A program made the position numbers and the translations under genes. Below the pieces are notes generated by a model, which ran no database searches, was not told where the DNA came from, and was given only the letters and a program-made list of their open reading frames with translations. 64,000 bases of DNA, taken from contig CM067524.1 of NCBI GenBank assembly GCA_034509495.1, forward strand, positions 16,630,498 to 16,694,497, in the 5' to 3' direction. Source of the stretch: Acestrorhynchus altus (taxonomy: Eukaryota > Chordata > Actinopteri > Characiformes > Acestrorhynchidae). Shown here piece by piece: positions 49,041 through 62,400 of this stretch (its first letter is position 1; each line of letters opens with the position of its first letter).

Positions 49041-52000
49041 TAATATAACAAATAATGTAGTAGTATTTTGACACAACCCCGATACTACTTTTGGTCACTG
49101 AACACAAATAAATGAAATACAAGAATTGTGCAGGGTTGAAAGCATTTCTTTCATTGGAAATGAATTATACAAGTTATTGATTGCACCAAATGGCTTGGAT
49201 TAAACTCAGGTACCTGCATGGCAGTGGATCTGAATCAAGGGTTAGATCAAATTAGTCAGAAATGCAGAAGTTTATTTCCTGGAAGCCCTAATCTGATTGC
49301 AGTAAACACATTCCAACATTCTCATGCATTAAACAATGAGCAGATCAAAGTAGCGGCACGCTGAGCAATCAGCACTGCCCGAATGCCACCAATTAAAACC
49401 TCCATCAGCCATGGACATGACTGATGTCTCTGTCGGAAATAATGGCAAGGTCTGCCCAACCAGCCGAGAGAAAATTTCATTGTCAAGGTTCGACTGACAC
49501 ATGGGTCTCAGCTCCCTTTCCCAGCCTCTGGTCAGCCCCAGGACAGTGGGGCCCATGCTAGGTAATTAGCACAAACAGTGCACAGGTTATAAAAGCTGCC
49601 TACTCATCACGCTCATGCAGCTCTCTATGTTCTGTGGTCAAATGTGATGTATTCAGACCATAAACCCAGAGGAAACTCATTGACCCCAGTGATTTTGGCA
49701 TTTTAATTTGTTTGGACAGGAGAAAGCTGTGGTTAATGAGTTGTTACATTGTTACACCTCCGTAATAGTGATGACAATGTAATGAACTCTATGCTGCGTT
49801 AACTTACTCAGCAAATTGTGAAAAGTGACATTTTATTCATCCAAGGTCTTTCAAGTTAAGGATGTTTAATGTATTGCAACAGTAGCTTGCTTCAGGAGTC
49901 TCTCCCACATGAAAAGCTGAGAGTGTCTTAGACTGTTAGACCAGAGTTCTAAACCCTGACTGCTTCACTTCTCTTGAGCTAAGAGATGAAATTCTGTTGA
50001 ATACTGAAAGGCAGTAGTGTCTGGGTCTCTCAGTGACTTGTAAGTGGAAACAAAAATAAGGTGCCATCGCTACATCCTGAGCTCGATGTTGCTGACAGTC
50101 AGCCAGGTCTCCGTTTATTTTCTCTCCTCTTAGAAACCCCTCTGCTGGCACCCCCGAGACCAACTGTTTAACTAGTATCCCCCTCATATCTAATATCAAG
50201 TTCATTGCTGAACACCTGTGTTGACTTCAGTGAATGCCATTTGCTGCAACCTATACGGAAATCTCTCGAAACATGGGTGGGAAAACTCCAGATTAATGGA
50301 TATATTTTAGGCAAATATGTAGACCTCTTGCTGGTGTAAATTCAGCATCAAGGAAAAAAATTACTTGGCCTAAGGATACAAGTAACGAACAAGGCTCTTT
50401 TTGCCCATAATCCTCACAAACGTTGTTCTAGTGCTCCATTTACAAATCATTAATTGTGCTATGGGGTGTTTGTAAAGAGAACAATCATATAATAAATACA
50501 GCTCCAGGAGAAACTCCCTAAGGTAAATAATAAAGCAAACAGAAAGTCTAATGTATATCCAATGGTTTTTACAATGTCAATGTAGGTCACAAAATAAAAG
50601 CCTCAGAGTTGTGCCAGTAGAGGCTCATGAACCCATCTGAATGAACACAAACCACTTTGTTTTCAATGAAAGTAATAGCACTACATGTTGCATGACAAAT
50701 TTCTCCCTTCATTTAGTTTGTTGTGGGTACAGCAACAGTATGATTTCCTCTGGCACATTTCTAGCCCTGGTTCCATTCCCAAAGGTCATGGAAACTCAAC
50801 TAAAATCTTTTTGTTATACTACAGCCTACCTTAAAATGGTATTACACACATAGAACTGAATACACGTCAAAACCACACAAGACGTCATTAACTACGTGAC
50901 ATGTTTTCTTTCTAAATCCGGACACCAATACGTAAATAACTACGACCTGCCTCCATTTCGATGGTAGATACAAAGAAAGGGAGTAGTCATTACTCATCTA
51001 ATCAAATTGTTCAAAGAGTAATGCAATAAGCATCAGCAAAGTGAGTTATGGAGTAACCAAATAACCAATGAAACAGTAAAATAACCCTTAACACGATTCT
51101 TGAAATTCACAATAAAGAGCTATAAATCTTTGTTCCTTCCTAAATGTTAAATCCAGCCCCTCCATTTCCTGTCAGACTATAAATCTTGATTTAGCAACCC
51201 TTGTTATAGTAAGGACCAAGGCTGTCATTAACTTTCACAGAATGCCTCAGTGCTTTGTAGTGGAGAACCAGTCTGACCAGTTCAGAGGTCAAAATATGGT
51301 GTGTTCTCAAGTGTCTTGGGACACATGCTTCCAAGTATGGTTATGTCTTAGTGATGCATGGGGAACATGGGTCCCAACCAGTGTTCTAACTATGACCATA
51401 TGGGAGAACAATGCAAAAAGAGGGATTCTTCATACAATATAATAAAAATATCCTTCATTTAATTAATTCAAAATTACAAGGTCATTAGCTTGTTTACTCA
51501 CTTGCAATGTCTTAACCAAACTGGTTCTAATGTTTCCTACAGTTGAAGCACATTAATAAAAGCTTCATACCATTAAAATATTATATATTTGTAAATACTT
51601 AAAATGTTCAATCCTAAGTCCATACAGTCTATATTCTAAGTAAGTTGCAAAAACACGTGATATGATTCGATTTTGAAATGCCATGAAAAAACAAGGCATT
51701 ATTCTATTCAGCCTATCAATCCGAATCTTTGTTCAACCAGTACCTATGTACCTATGAGTGTCTATGGTGTCTCAAATCCAAGAAAAGATCATATAGAAAG
51801 ATCATAGAGAAAAAGATAATTTTGATAATTTATTCATCAAATAAATATATTTAGATGTATAAATATATATAATTTAGTAATATATTTCATATTCAGTACA
51901 TTTAAAATGATATATTTTAAACTTTTTTGGTTTAAAGTTGACACTGTGATTAGAAATCTAATTAAATTAAATTAAAATGTTCTAATATTTTGAGATTCTG

Positions 52001-52079
52001 GATTTCTGGTTTTCATGAGCTATAAGCCATACTGATCAAATGTAAAATGAAAAAGATGATCAAGTACAGTTATTGGGAC

Positions 52080-52470
52080 AAAGGTTTATTTTTTATTAAA
52101 GGTTTTATTAAACTTGGTCAGGTTCTACTTTTGCATATACAGTGCTATGTTGCATGAGTATCCACCATGTTTAAACACTCCAGCAGCACTGCTGTGTCTG
52201 ATCCACTCGGCACAACACACACTACCACACCAATTCGATGGCAGTGTCAATGCAGTGATGAGAACAAACCACCACTCACATAATACCTGCTCTGTGGTGG
52301 TCCTATGGAGTCCTGACCATTGAAGAACAGGGTGAAAGGAGGGTAACAAAGTATGCAGATGGACTACAGTCTGTAAGAATAGGACTTCTATTATTACAGG
52401 TCTATGAAACGAGAATAAATGCACAGTGGCAGTCACTGTTGGAGTCCATTCATTGCTCAATTAGCTCCAT
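52080..52470 (+). mobile_element. Common fish dispersed repeat (GACCATTGAAGAACAGGGTG type)
   Basis: Contains CAGCACTGCTGTGTCTGATC, CACAACACACACTACCACAC, TAATACCTGCTCTGTGGTGG, TCCTGACCATTGAAGAACAG, GGTGAAAGGAGGGTAACAAA and AGATGGACTACAGTC in the order I remember from a very abundant non-autonomous element of catfish and characins. No transposase is present. Class uncertain. Confidence 0.6.
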
Positions 52471-53770
52471 AGGAACTGCATGATTACCAATACACATCTA
52501 TATATTTGTGTTTGTAGTCAAAAGAAGAAAGTTTGAACAGTGCATGGCTGAACAGTAAAGTTCTAAAGGCTGCATGTGAAGACTTACTGGACAGCATTTG
52601 CCATCAACAAGTCCAGACCTTTCAGCTGTGGGTGTCTTTGTTCCACTTCATGTTTCATGAATTTTAAACCTTCCAGGATCACTTGTTCTCACAGCATTTA
52701 TTATGTACTGAACAAAAGAATGCATAAAGAAGTGTCCAAGATTACCCAAACATCAGCTTTTTTCTCTCTTTTATTTCACTATGAATGTGCCACAACCACA
52801 ATCCACTTCGCACTTAAACTGGCGTCCAGCCTTCCCTCGAGTACCACTTTATAAAACTTCACTCACAATTTAAACTGACAAAAGACTGTCACTTTGGAAG
52901 GCCAATCTGGCTTTTTCCCAGAGTCATGAGCTTCAGAGCTCCAAATAAAACAAGAAAGCATGTTACTGAAATGTTTCATATTAGGAAACAAACAATAGAA
53001 ATGGTCAACATCGTTGTAAGATTGAGCCATATTTTGTCTTGTTAAAACCGTGAAACATTTCCATGTTTATAATGTTAGTCACCTCTAAATGGTTCCATAG
53101 TGCAGCACAATGTTCAACACAGAAGGGTACTCAGATGTTGACATAGCCATTTTTAAAAACAAATACAATATTCATTACATCAGGCTATGCTAGACCAGAC
53201 GGTACAGTGGAAGCTCAATAAACTCATTTGAACTTATCCATATAAATATAATCAGTGGGATAAAAGTACAAACTCTAGAACCAGACATAAGTATGACATT
53301 GACCTTTATAAGTTTCATAAAACGCTCTGATCCAAAACAGCTTTCCCATTTCAGCTGGCTTTGGATCCAGAATTTATAAGGGCAAAGCCTCTTCATTATA
53401 TGGTCAGACATAAAACCACAATGTAGATCATTTTATACAAACATCTTGATTTCTAATATTCATCCCAAAGCTCAATGGAACTACTTACATTCCTACCATG
53501 TGTGCCTTAAATAAAATATTTTTATATTAAAAGATGAACATAAAAGCTATTCAGTAAATGCTTTGTACTATAACTACAAACCTATACCCATACTCACACT
53601 TCCACACTGCCTGTGGTGAAAATGAGCTGCTTAGTTGAGAAGCATTGATGGTGTAAATTGATTTATTTAAAGAACATCATAAGCTTTTCCATATCTTGCA
53701 TGAGACAAACCCAGAGATTTGGATTTATTGTGAGAGATATTAACATAAGTACAGTCATGTTAGGAAATAT

Positions 53771-53809
53771 ATTGTTATATATTTTAACTATATTAAAATA
53801 TATAACAAT
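53771..53809. repeat. Perfect 17-bp AT hairpin
   Basis: Arms 53771-53787 and 53793-53809 are exact reverse complements around a 5-nt loop (CTATA). Confidence 0.85.
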
Positions 53810-54658
53810 TCATATTGTTATTTTTCTAGGCTGCATTTATTAAGTCAGAAAGTGATGATGAATTTCCCACTGAACTGGTCTGCTTTAGTTCAGCTTGGCC
53901 TTCTGTGAACAAGCCAGATGGCAAACTGAATGGGCAAAAATGATTGCCAACCTAAACTTTTTTAAAACCTACCTACCAGAAACCTAAACCAATCCAAAGT
54001 GGGTTTAAACCACAACATTCATAACAATGTGTAAACCCATAGCTTATTTAACTTGTGTAAACAATATTATAAAACCATTTATTATGTACTGATGTGGATG
54101 GCTTTTAGGGATGCATCAAACCTACCATTTCACCTTTTGTCAGTAATACTGTAAAAACATTAACAATTTTATTGTCTTCATTTTTTTACTTGGTCAGTTA
54201 GTGCCTATGCCAAAATTCAGTTATGGCCCTATCATCAGGAGATGATGAGACACCTGGCACTCATGGCTGGGAGTCTAAAGGAACGTAACGTAGATTATAT
54301 GATCATCCCAGCTCATTTTATAATGTGAGTCAAAGTGGCAATTATATGATGGGGGAGTTCAAGGTCATCGGTGCTCACGTTTTATGCATAACTGGAGGCC
54401 CCCCTCACAACTTACATGCAATTTAAAAAATTGCTGATGCCTTGGTGTCATATATCACACCTTCAGGGGTCTTGTGTCTGGCATTATTGTTATGGCTCAT
54501 CTGTGTATCTAAAAAGACATGCAGTATATACCAATCTTTTGTAAAGTAATGCTGTTGAGTTATCCACTATGCTGTCCACTTCAATTCCTAGAATTTGTGA
54601 TTAAGGTAAAACATGCATTAAATTATTGGTTGTAATTGTAAAATTCCACTTCCAGTCC

Positions 54659-54706
<48 letters not shown>
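54659..54706. repeat. (TAA)n microsatellite
   Basis: About 16 perfect trinucleotide units. Confidence 0.95.
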
Positions 54707-54707
<1 letters not shown>

Positions 54708-57700
54708 TACAGTATATCTGCAAATAATATACTGGCTTTGATGTGTTGTGCATCCACAGTGTTCCTGTGTTTCCAATAAAGGTTAAGGGATATCAAGCTT
54801 GAGGATCAGAAGCATGTCCCTCACTGCTCCCTCACAGCATATGCACACACTCCCAGTTACCTCAGTACAGTTTGAGCCAGAAGCTGGATAAGTCCCTTTG
54901 AAGCTTGCTTCACCATGTTCTTTTACAACTTGGCCACAATAATCCGGTAACAGTGGTTTACACATAACCTTTGATTAAGCAGGAACCTTTATGAATGCCT
55001 AGGTCCTGGCTAATAAGTGGCCTGCAGAGACCTATGCCAAAGTTTACATCAGCACCCCTGCCCCATACAGTAAAACCCTCCTGCACCGTCCACCTTTTAA
55101 GCCCTATATTAGCTTGTTAAAGGGGTCCTTAAATGCCAAATCAGTCACTGGAGGGCTAGGGAAGTAGAAAACAGAGACTGTTCTGGTATGGAGTGAGCAA
55201 AGGGAATGAGAATGGATGTGTAATGCATCGTACTGTAGTTAGTGGATGGAGAGGTTCAACCTAGCTATCAATCTCAATCTGGGTTGTGTTTCCCTACAAT
55301 TGTGATGAATGTAACATCTGTGTGCACAATTTTCCCTCCAATAATGAAACACACAATGACTCTGAAATGTAAACTACAGATCTCCTTCACCTTAATGACA
55401 AACTGTAAGTCAGTACAAATGGGGTTAACTTCAAAGGCCCCACAACAGTAAAATGCACAAAGAAGTCATAAAACATTCAGACACTTCCAATAGGAAACTT
55501 TAAATGTCATCTGTTACCGAACAGATCCAAAAACTAAAAAAAGATTTAAAAGACAACTAAGTTTTAAAATTAGCCTTTTAATTTGCAGACATTGATTAAT
55601 ATATTGACTATGTTTTGTAAATAGCCCTTCCAATACTTTCCTTTGAGCTGGGGAGTTGATGGGGTAGTGATCATTCCAAAATCCTGACCTAACAAATATA
55701 AATCTGTGGCAACAATTATTTAGGCCTGCTGTGATTCAATGACATAACTGATGATGTTGGCACTGAAAATATGTCAACTTCAAAATTTTGAGTCGACACG
55801 TCTTTTAATACCTACGTATATGTAATTCCTTTATGAGGTTGGTAATTTCTGGCTGCTGCAAAGGAACAGTAGTTAAGACCGCTGCCTTTCAACAAAAATA
55901 ATGCAACTAATGTTAGTTAACTAGGTTTCCTGATTTCAATTTCGACTGTGGTCACAATGGATCAAGGCAGCTTCAACCTGATTATACCCAGATTCTAGTA
56001 GAAAGTCATCCCTGGAGGTAGTTAGTCCAACAAAAGCAGAATACATTTTTTTCCTTGATTTTGAAAGAAACAATGAATGAGAAGGTGTCCTTATACCTGA
56101 ACACTTATTTCCTTTATCCAATATGTACCATTACATATCAATAAAACAAATCTCAAAACGGAACAGTTTTAAGACAAGAAAACCAGGTTATCATGCCACC
56201 ATACTTAAAACATTGCTCTTTCCTTTGCCATGGCTTCAACAGGTAATTCTATGTGGAGTAGTTATTTGTAGTAAAAAATGAAAAAGTAATGCACCGATTT
56301 CAACTGGCTCATAATTTCCAAATAAAATACAATATATGAAGATTGTTTTGCCTTTCCATTATACACATTTGCCAGTAACTGTTATGATGATGTTATACAT
56401 ATTTTATTAAGTGCTTTTACTAAAGTACTTTAAATGACATCACCAATGAGATGCATGCTTAATATTACTGCTGTGAACTACATATTTGTGTAGCAATGAA
56501 GGAAAGTTGATGAACTCATGGTACAAGTTGGTGACGCAGGGGAAAATTAGGGAGGGGGAAAAAGTTAAAAAAGTTTACTATATGTAACTTCACAACTCAG
56601 CCAGATTCCTCCCTCAAGAGTTTAGCCTGTCATACCTCGGTGAGTGTGCAACCAAATACTCTATTAGTTAATGCTGGCTGTGGCTGCTATTAGACAATTC
56701 TTTGCATGAAAGCAAACTCTTAAACTTGGCTTAACAGTGAGTATGGTAGTGGTACACAGAGCTATGAAATCATTCACCACTGACAACCCAATTTAAAAGC
56801 ATATCATCGCTGTCCAATGAAAAACATGTACCTTCAAAATGATAACTTTACAGGAGAAGGCAAAAATGTCACTAACTCTGAATTCAGTCAATGTAAAGAG
56901 TACAAAGTGTACAGAGCAGCTATGTGGTTCGATCCATGAAGAAAACTTGAAAATGAACAAAAATGAAGTTACAAGGTTTTCATTAGACAGCAGTGATTAT
57001 ATATTCTGCCAGGTGTATATGTCGCTATATAAGTTTAAGTTCTACCACACAATGCCACCATTTGTTATGTCCTGTTTAATCCCGTCTTGCCATTTATGGT
57101 TCATATATATTCTTTGCTATGCATTTTTTTTTAATTTACTTAACTTAAATACTTACATAATGAACCAAAATGTCTATTTTGAATATTATGCTTCCAACCT
57201 GTACTATTTTGCACAGCAGCGAAAGCCGTTTAAGGCCAAAAGCAATGGCTACTTTGTCAATATAGGAGAAAGCTAATGGCTGACTGAAAAAGCATTGCTG
57301 TGGCTAGAAGCTAAACCAATTGACTGGATCTGTTCAGCTCGTTAGCAACACACAACACTGAGAGGGCATTGTGTAGACAGTGGGAGGACAACAACCATAT
57401 TCAGAATCATAAATTATTACAAAAAAAAACTTGTTCATGTGGCAATGCTAAGTTATGCTAGGCTAGGCCAGGTGGATCCATTGCAATGCCAATAACCAGA
57501 GCTTAACATTTTTATCTAAAAGTCCATCATGAAGGAAAAAACACCTTGTTTATTCGCAGGCGAAATAACAGGCCTGTAATGAGGATCGAATTAATTTGCA
57601 CTTGCTTTATGGATTTAAAAAAGGTTGTATATAAGAAACTTTATTAGATATTTCACACCCTCTGGGAATTGTAGGGTATGAGTTAACTGGAATGCGGAGG

Positions 57701-59325
57701 CTGGTGAACAGACAGAATCATCACTAACAAAGCGCATGTCTGCTTTTTAATTCACTGCTTTTTAAATTCATTTTCCTTTTCTTTGACTGCAAAAGGATGT
57801 GTACTAACAATAGGGGGCTTCTCAACAGGCAGAGTACAGTTGCACATGTGTATTCCTTATATCACTTTGAATTTTAGTCTTTGAAAATAAAGATGTTTTC
57901 CTATTCTCACATGGGAATAAGTATAAGTATGTATTACACTGAATAAGTATATGTATGTACTGCTAAAAACCCTTTCAGAGAATGTGTGTGGCCATCCTCA
58001 CTTCAGGGCATCTATCTTCTTGAAAGTGTAGACTTAAACCTTCTCTAAATCTTCTTTATTTTATTTCTTTTGCAGTTTCTTTAAAGGTCTGTCTACAGCA
58101 TTGCATTAGCCAACCATAACAGGCAGGGAAAATGAACTTTGATCACCAGCAAGTTGCTGTCACTCTCCCCCGCACTTAAGAGCCTGTTCCTAAGGCCACA
58201 GCAGAGAATATCAGTGAATATACTTTAAAGGATGACAGGTGTGTCACTAGCACTAATTTCTAGTACTGTTCACCAGGGAGGTCTAGGTTTTTCAGGCAGC
58301 TGTTTTGACTACACTTTTCACTGTGAGATGTGTACTACTCACAGGTGTTGAAATCTGGACATAAGCAGTAGTTAAGCCTGCTGGCTTAGTAAACCCACAC
58401 CGGACGCTGAGGTCTACTCAAATGTTTATTTTATGGTGAGGGTGCATCAGGAAATGAGAATTTAACTATTCTACAAATGTCTTCTGCCTCCAGTATCATG
58501 ACCTGACTGATTTCTCAGGTTATTACAGGTTTATTGGTAGGCCATACTTTAGAACTGCTCCCAGTAGGTGATGGTGTTCTGCTGCTGGATGGTGTTGATA
58601 TTATGCATATTACAGATGCATTGCAGTGTCACTGTATCAGAGCATATGTGAGTCTGTATTAAGTAAATTAAGTCATGATTGCTGAGAGCTGCCATATTAT
58701 GAGGAGTGACTTGCAAAGCTGATATGGTTTAAACCATACCAATACTAAACATGAAACAGTTACCAGTTTCAATTATTATTAAAACCATGGTCGGTTATGG
58801 CAGTTTGAAAACCTCATGTTATAAACTGCAGAGAGTCAAACAACATTAACTACAGGCTCCAAGATATAGTGCAGGTGTGACCAAATGTGAGGCTTAATCT
58901 CATTTTGTTTTTTACAGAAACTTTATGAGTCACCTTCATTACACCATCCACCTCTTTACAGTGAATGTAATGTAACTTTTAGCTTTTAAATTAAATGTTG
59001 TTTAATAAAGTTTCCTTTTTTAAACTAGCATTGGCTGCTTGATACAAAAGGAAAATCCCACACCGTCTCTTCAAAATAGTCTCTTAATACTTTTGAAACA
59101 AACTGTTTAAACACATTTTCAATATTTGTTTCAACAAGTTCTTTCTTTTCCTAATATGACAAGCTTAAACATCATCACAAATGAGGTGTGTCACCTTAAA
59201 ATTTTGAGTGGAAGGTAAAAAGTAATGATGTCTTGATTCAATCCAATGTATTGGGTTTCAGTGGCCCTGATCTGCACAATAAACATAAACAGCATATAGG
59301 CCCACAGTGCACACTTGCGCACAGA

Positions 59326-59462
59326 AGCATTTGTCCTCTGCATTTAACTCATCCACACAGTGAAAAGCACATACAAAATAGGGAATTCACAAATTAGGGG
59401 GCAGAGAACACACATGCCTGGAGGAGTGGGCAGCGCTATCCATGGCACCTGGGCATCAGAGA
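59326..59462 (-). mobile_element. tRNA-derived fish SINE, second family, 3' part
   Basis: On the plus strand TTTGTCCTCTGCATTTAACTC, ATTAGGGGGCAGAGAACACAC and GTGGGCAGCGCTATCCATGG are the complement of the 3' half of the family at 15307-15507. Inverted and diverged. It is followed by a T-run and then unique sequence. Confidence 0.6.
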
Positions 59463-62400
59463 TTTTTTTTTTTTTCTATATCATGCAGTCCTCCTTCTCG
59501 TATCTTTTTTCACTCTTCATACACACTGCTTTAAAAACACCCACTGCCAAAGTCCATTACCAACAACTTTACACTTCTCCCCCTCTCTGACCTTCAGACT
59601 GAGGCTGTGTCCTAGTAACATGCAAATCACAATGCAGGGCTCCTGAAGCAAGACCAATTCGTTTTAAGACTCTGTGCCAGTCAGGTAGTTATAGATGCTC
59701 CAATTAAAGAGGGTGAAGTGCTTTGCAATTAAAACCACTTTCCCTAAAACTAATTAATCCTGTCACTCTCCCTGACTCTTCATTGCCACTTTTGCTAATA
59801 TGAGCATGGTGATAACCCTCAACCGTAATGTTTTAAGAGCAGTTAGTAAACTAATTACAACAAAGTTTGCAATGATGATGAAATAAAGATCATGAGATGA
59901 GACTTGGTATTAGGAGATTTCTAATTCACAGATAGATTTGCCTAATTCACAGTTCATAATATGTAGCCCTTTATAAACCTGCAGAAATCCTGAAGGTGCA
60001 TTAAATCAAACTCAGGGCCTGTGATTCAAATAAAGCCAATGTGTTTTCTACTGTAGGGCTTTGTGTTTGCACACTGCTGTACAATGCTTTTAATAGAGCT
60101 AAGTCTAAGTCTCAAAATGTCACACTCTCTGAAAATATGACTGAATCGATTGGCATACCATGCACTGACAAGCCATTAACATATTGTTGTACAATGCATT
60201 TCTCCACAAAAATGTCAAGAAATGCTTCAATACCTGCTCCAAAAAGCCCTAATGAACCCAAACAAAAGGAAATGGGCTGTCTCCTCTGAAATGATGATTG
60301 GACTCATGGTACAGTAAGAGACGTTGTCTTTGTTCAAACCCATGCACATGCTTTACATTAGCTGCCTCATAGTTATTTCTGAGGTATGCAATTTAAAGAG
60401 CTCTGTTTTCTCCATAGAGCAAAATCAGAATGGGAGAAGACTATACAGCCATAAGATTGCCATGTTTAGAGTTGCTTGGTGTAATTGTTAGTTTGCTTAC
60501 TATGAGAGATAGAAAAGCTAAAGCAGTCCATCAATGAGCTATACCCACAACAAAGCAGACCCAAGACAGGAGAAGGATGAGCTTAAAGGAGTAAAATCAT
60601 TACCGCCCATCCACTAATTTCAGAAACATTGTTGGGTAAACAAGCCATGTTTGAAGGATAATGGGTTACTTTCCTGGTAAAATAAGCACTTTAGATTTGG
60701 AAAAAGATGAGAATAGACAGAAATAGAGAAAGAATGAGAAGAAGCTTCTGATGAAGCAGGACAGACCAGGATGCAGTGAGAATGACAGGTATTGAAGCAT
60801 GTTGAGGAAGGAAAGTAAGCTTCCTGGACCTTCTTAAGTTTCTCATTATTGTCATTTCCATCACAAGCAGCCAAGCAAAACATCAAGCTCTAATTTGCCA
60901 GTTACGTCTCCTTTTTTTGTTGCGCTCCTGAGAAACCATTCCCATGTTTTCTTTTCCAACCCTCCCACCACCAACTCCCAAACGATTCTACGGCTCTATC
61001 CTTCACAGTTCCGGGACATTCTGGGATGAGAGGTACTTCTGAGCAATAAATGCTGTAAAATGGTCATGGGCGTGTTTTGAATTCCATTGCTTAAAAAGGT
61101 AATGGAAGCAATGCTATAAAGATATAACGTTTAAATAAATGTCTAAAGTTTACAATATTAGCATCTCACTAACATTTGAGGATGAATTTGAGGATGTCTT
61201 TTCCTAAACCTGTCCATGTTCCTCTGAGGGTGTGGCAAGATGGATTTTGGAAGGTGTGGAAGATTTGAAAAGCCCAGCAGTGATATTACATTCAGAATCC
61301 ATTCAGAATTATGTCAGAGATCATTTTAACCAAACGGTAATTTGCTGCCGATAATACATATAAAGGTTGAATGTCTTGTCTTTTCTGTCAGTACACCAGT
61401 GACATTTGCATTATATTTTTACAAAAAAGAATCATAAACATCATCAGCTTACAAAATATAATGGGAGATTATTGACTCATTAATGAAAAGAAAGGACTTG
61501 ACGTAAATGTACTGGGAGCTTAATGGTCAGGGAGTCTATAGACTGCACTGTAAATTAATAAAAAGAGTAATTTTAAGAAAGTCACTACTAAACTAATTAA
61601 ATGGCCAGAATGTCTCATTATATAAGCTGTTATTAAAAATAATGTGATTTTACATCAGAATTAATTAGTAGAGCAGCTAAGCTGTGAATCTGTGATATTA
61701 ATACAAACACAAAAATCAAATTGGATCAATATAGGTTGATACTCAGATTGGGGGAAGAGTAACTTAAATGAGACATCCCTAGTTAAATGCCCAATCACAT
61801 CCAGTGGCCCTTATCTGCCCAAAATCTGGTGAAATCTGGTGACAAGTCATGTCTTATTTTTACACTGCAATATATATTCCAGAAAACAATGCAAAGTCAT
61901 TTTTCCCCAATATCATGCCGCCCTACTTGATGCATCAACTTATTCACTCTTGATACAAAATACTTAAAAAAAACTCTAAACTCTATAATGTAAAATGGGA
62001 AATAATGACTCATTATCGATCTAAGATAACATGAAAATCCCACCCAGAACTATTTTTGCATAAATATGATAAACTGAAGCTATTTACCTTATTTAAAATG
62101 TCCTAGAAGCTTTTTATACTACCAGAACTCGAATTTTCCAGTAAACACCCAGGAGATTTATAAGATTCATAATACATGTAATATGTAGGTTATTTACATT
62201 CAATAGACACAAGTGTGTGATATGTAGATATATTTTTAAAAAGGGGGTTTTAAATGGCTCTTGTGTAAAGAAGTGTTTTTTATAGAACCTCAAAGAGTCT
62301 GAAAGATAAAATGCAATGAAATTAAAGTGTCTGGTTGTAGTTATTGCTGCTAAAGGAGTAAAGCTGTAAAAGTGTCATTCTGTGTCTGAAATTTGCATAC

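Noticed and set aside
49214..49229. A possible 16-nt upstream exon on the minus strand (IHCHA plus G) with AG and GT ends and the right phase to join the exon at 37702
   Set aside because: Weak donor and acceptor, and the peptide resembles the expected Cys-x-Cys-Pro-Ala-Gly end only slightly. Short sequences with AG/GT ends arise often by chance.
54783..54965. Minus-strand open frame with several cysteines near a CU-rich area, considered as an exon
   Set aside because: No match to type XXV collagen or any family I know, and no convincing splice sites.
56839..57276. 145-codon plus-strand open frame, among the longest in the window
   Set aside because: No recognisable domain, AT-driven composition, no supporting splice or promoter context, and it lies antisense in an intron.
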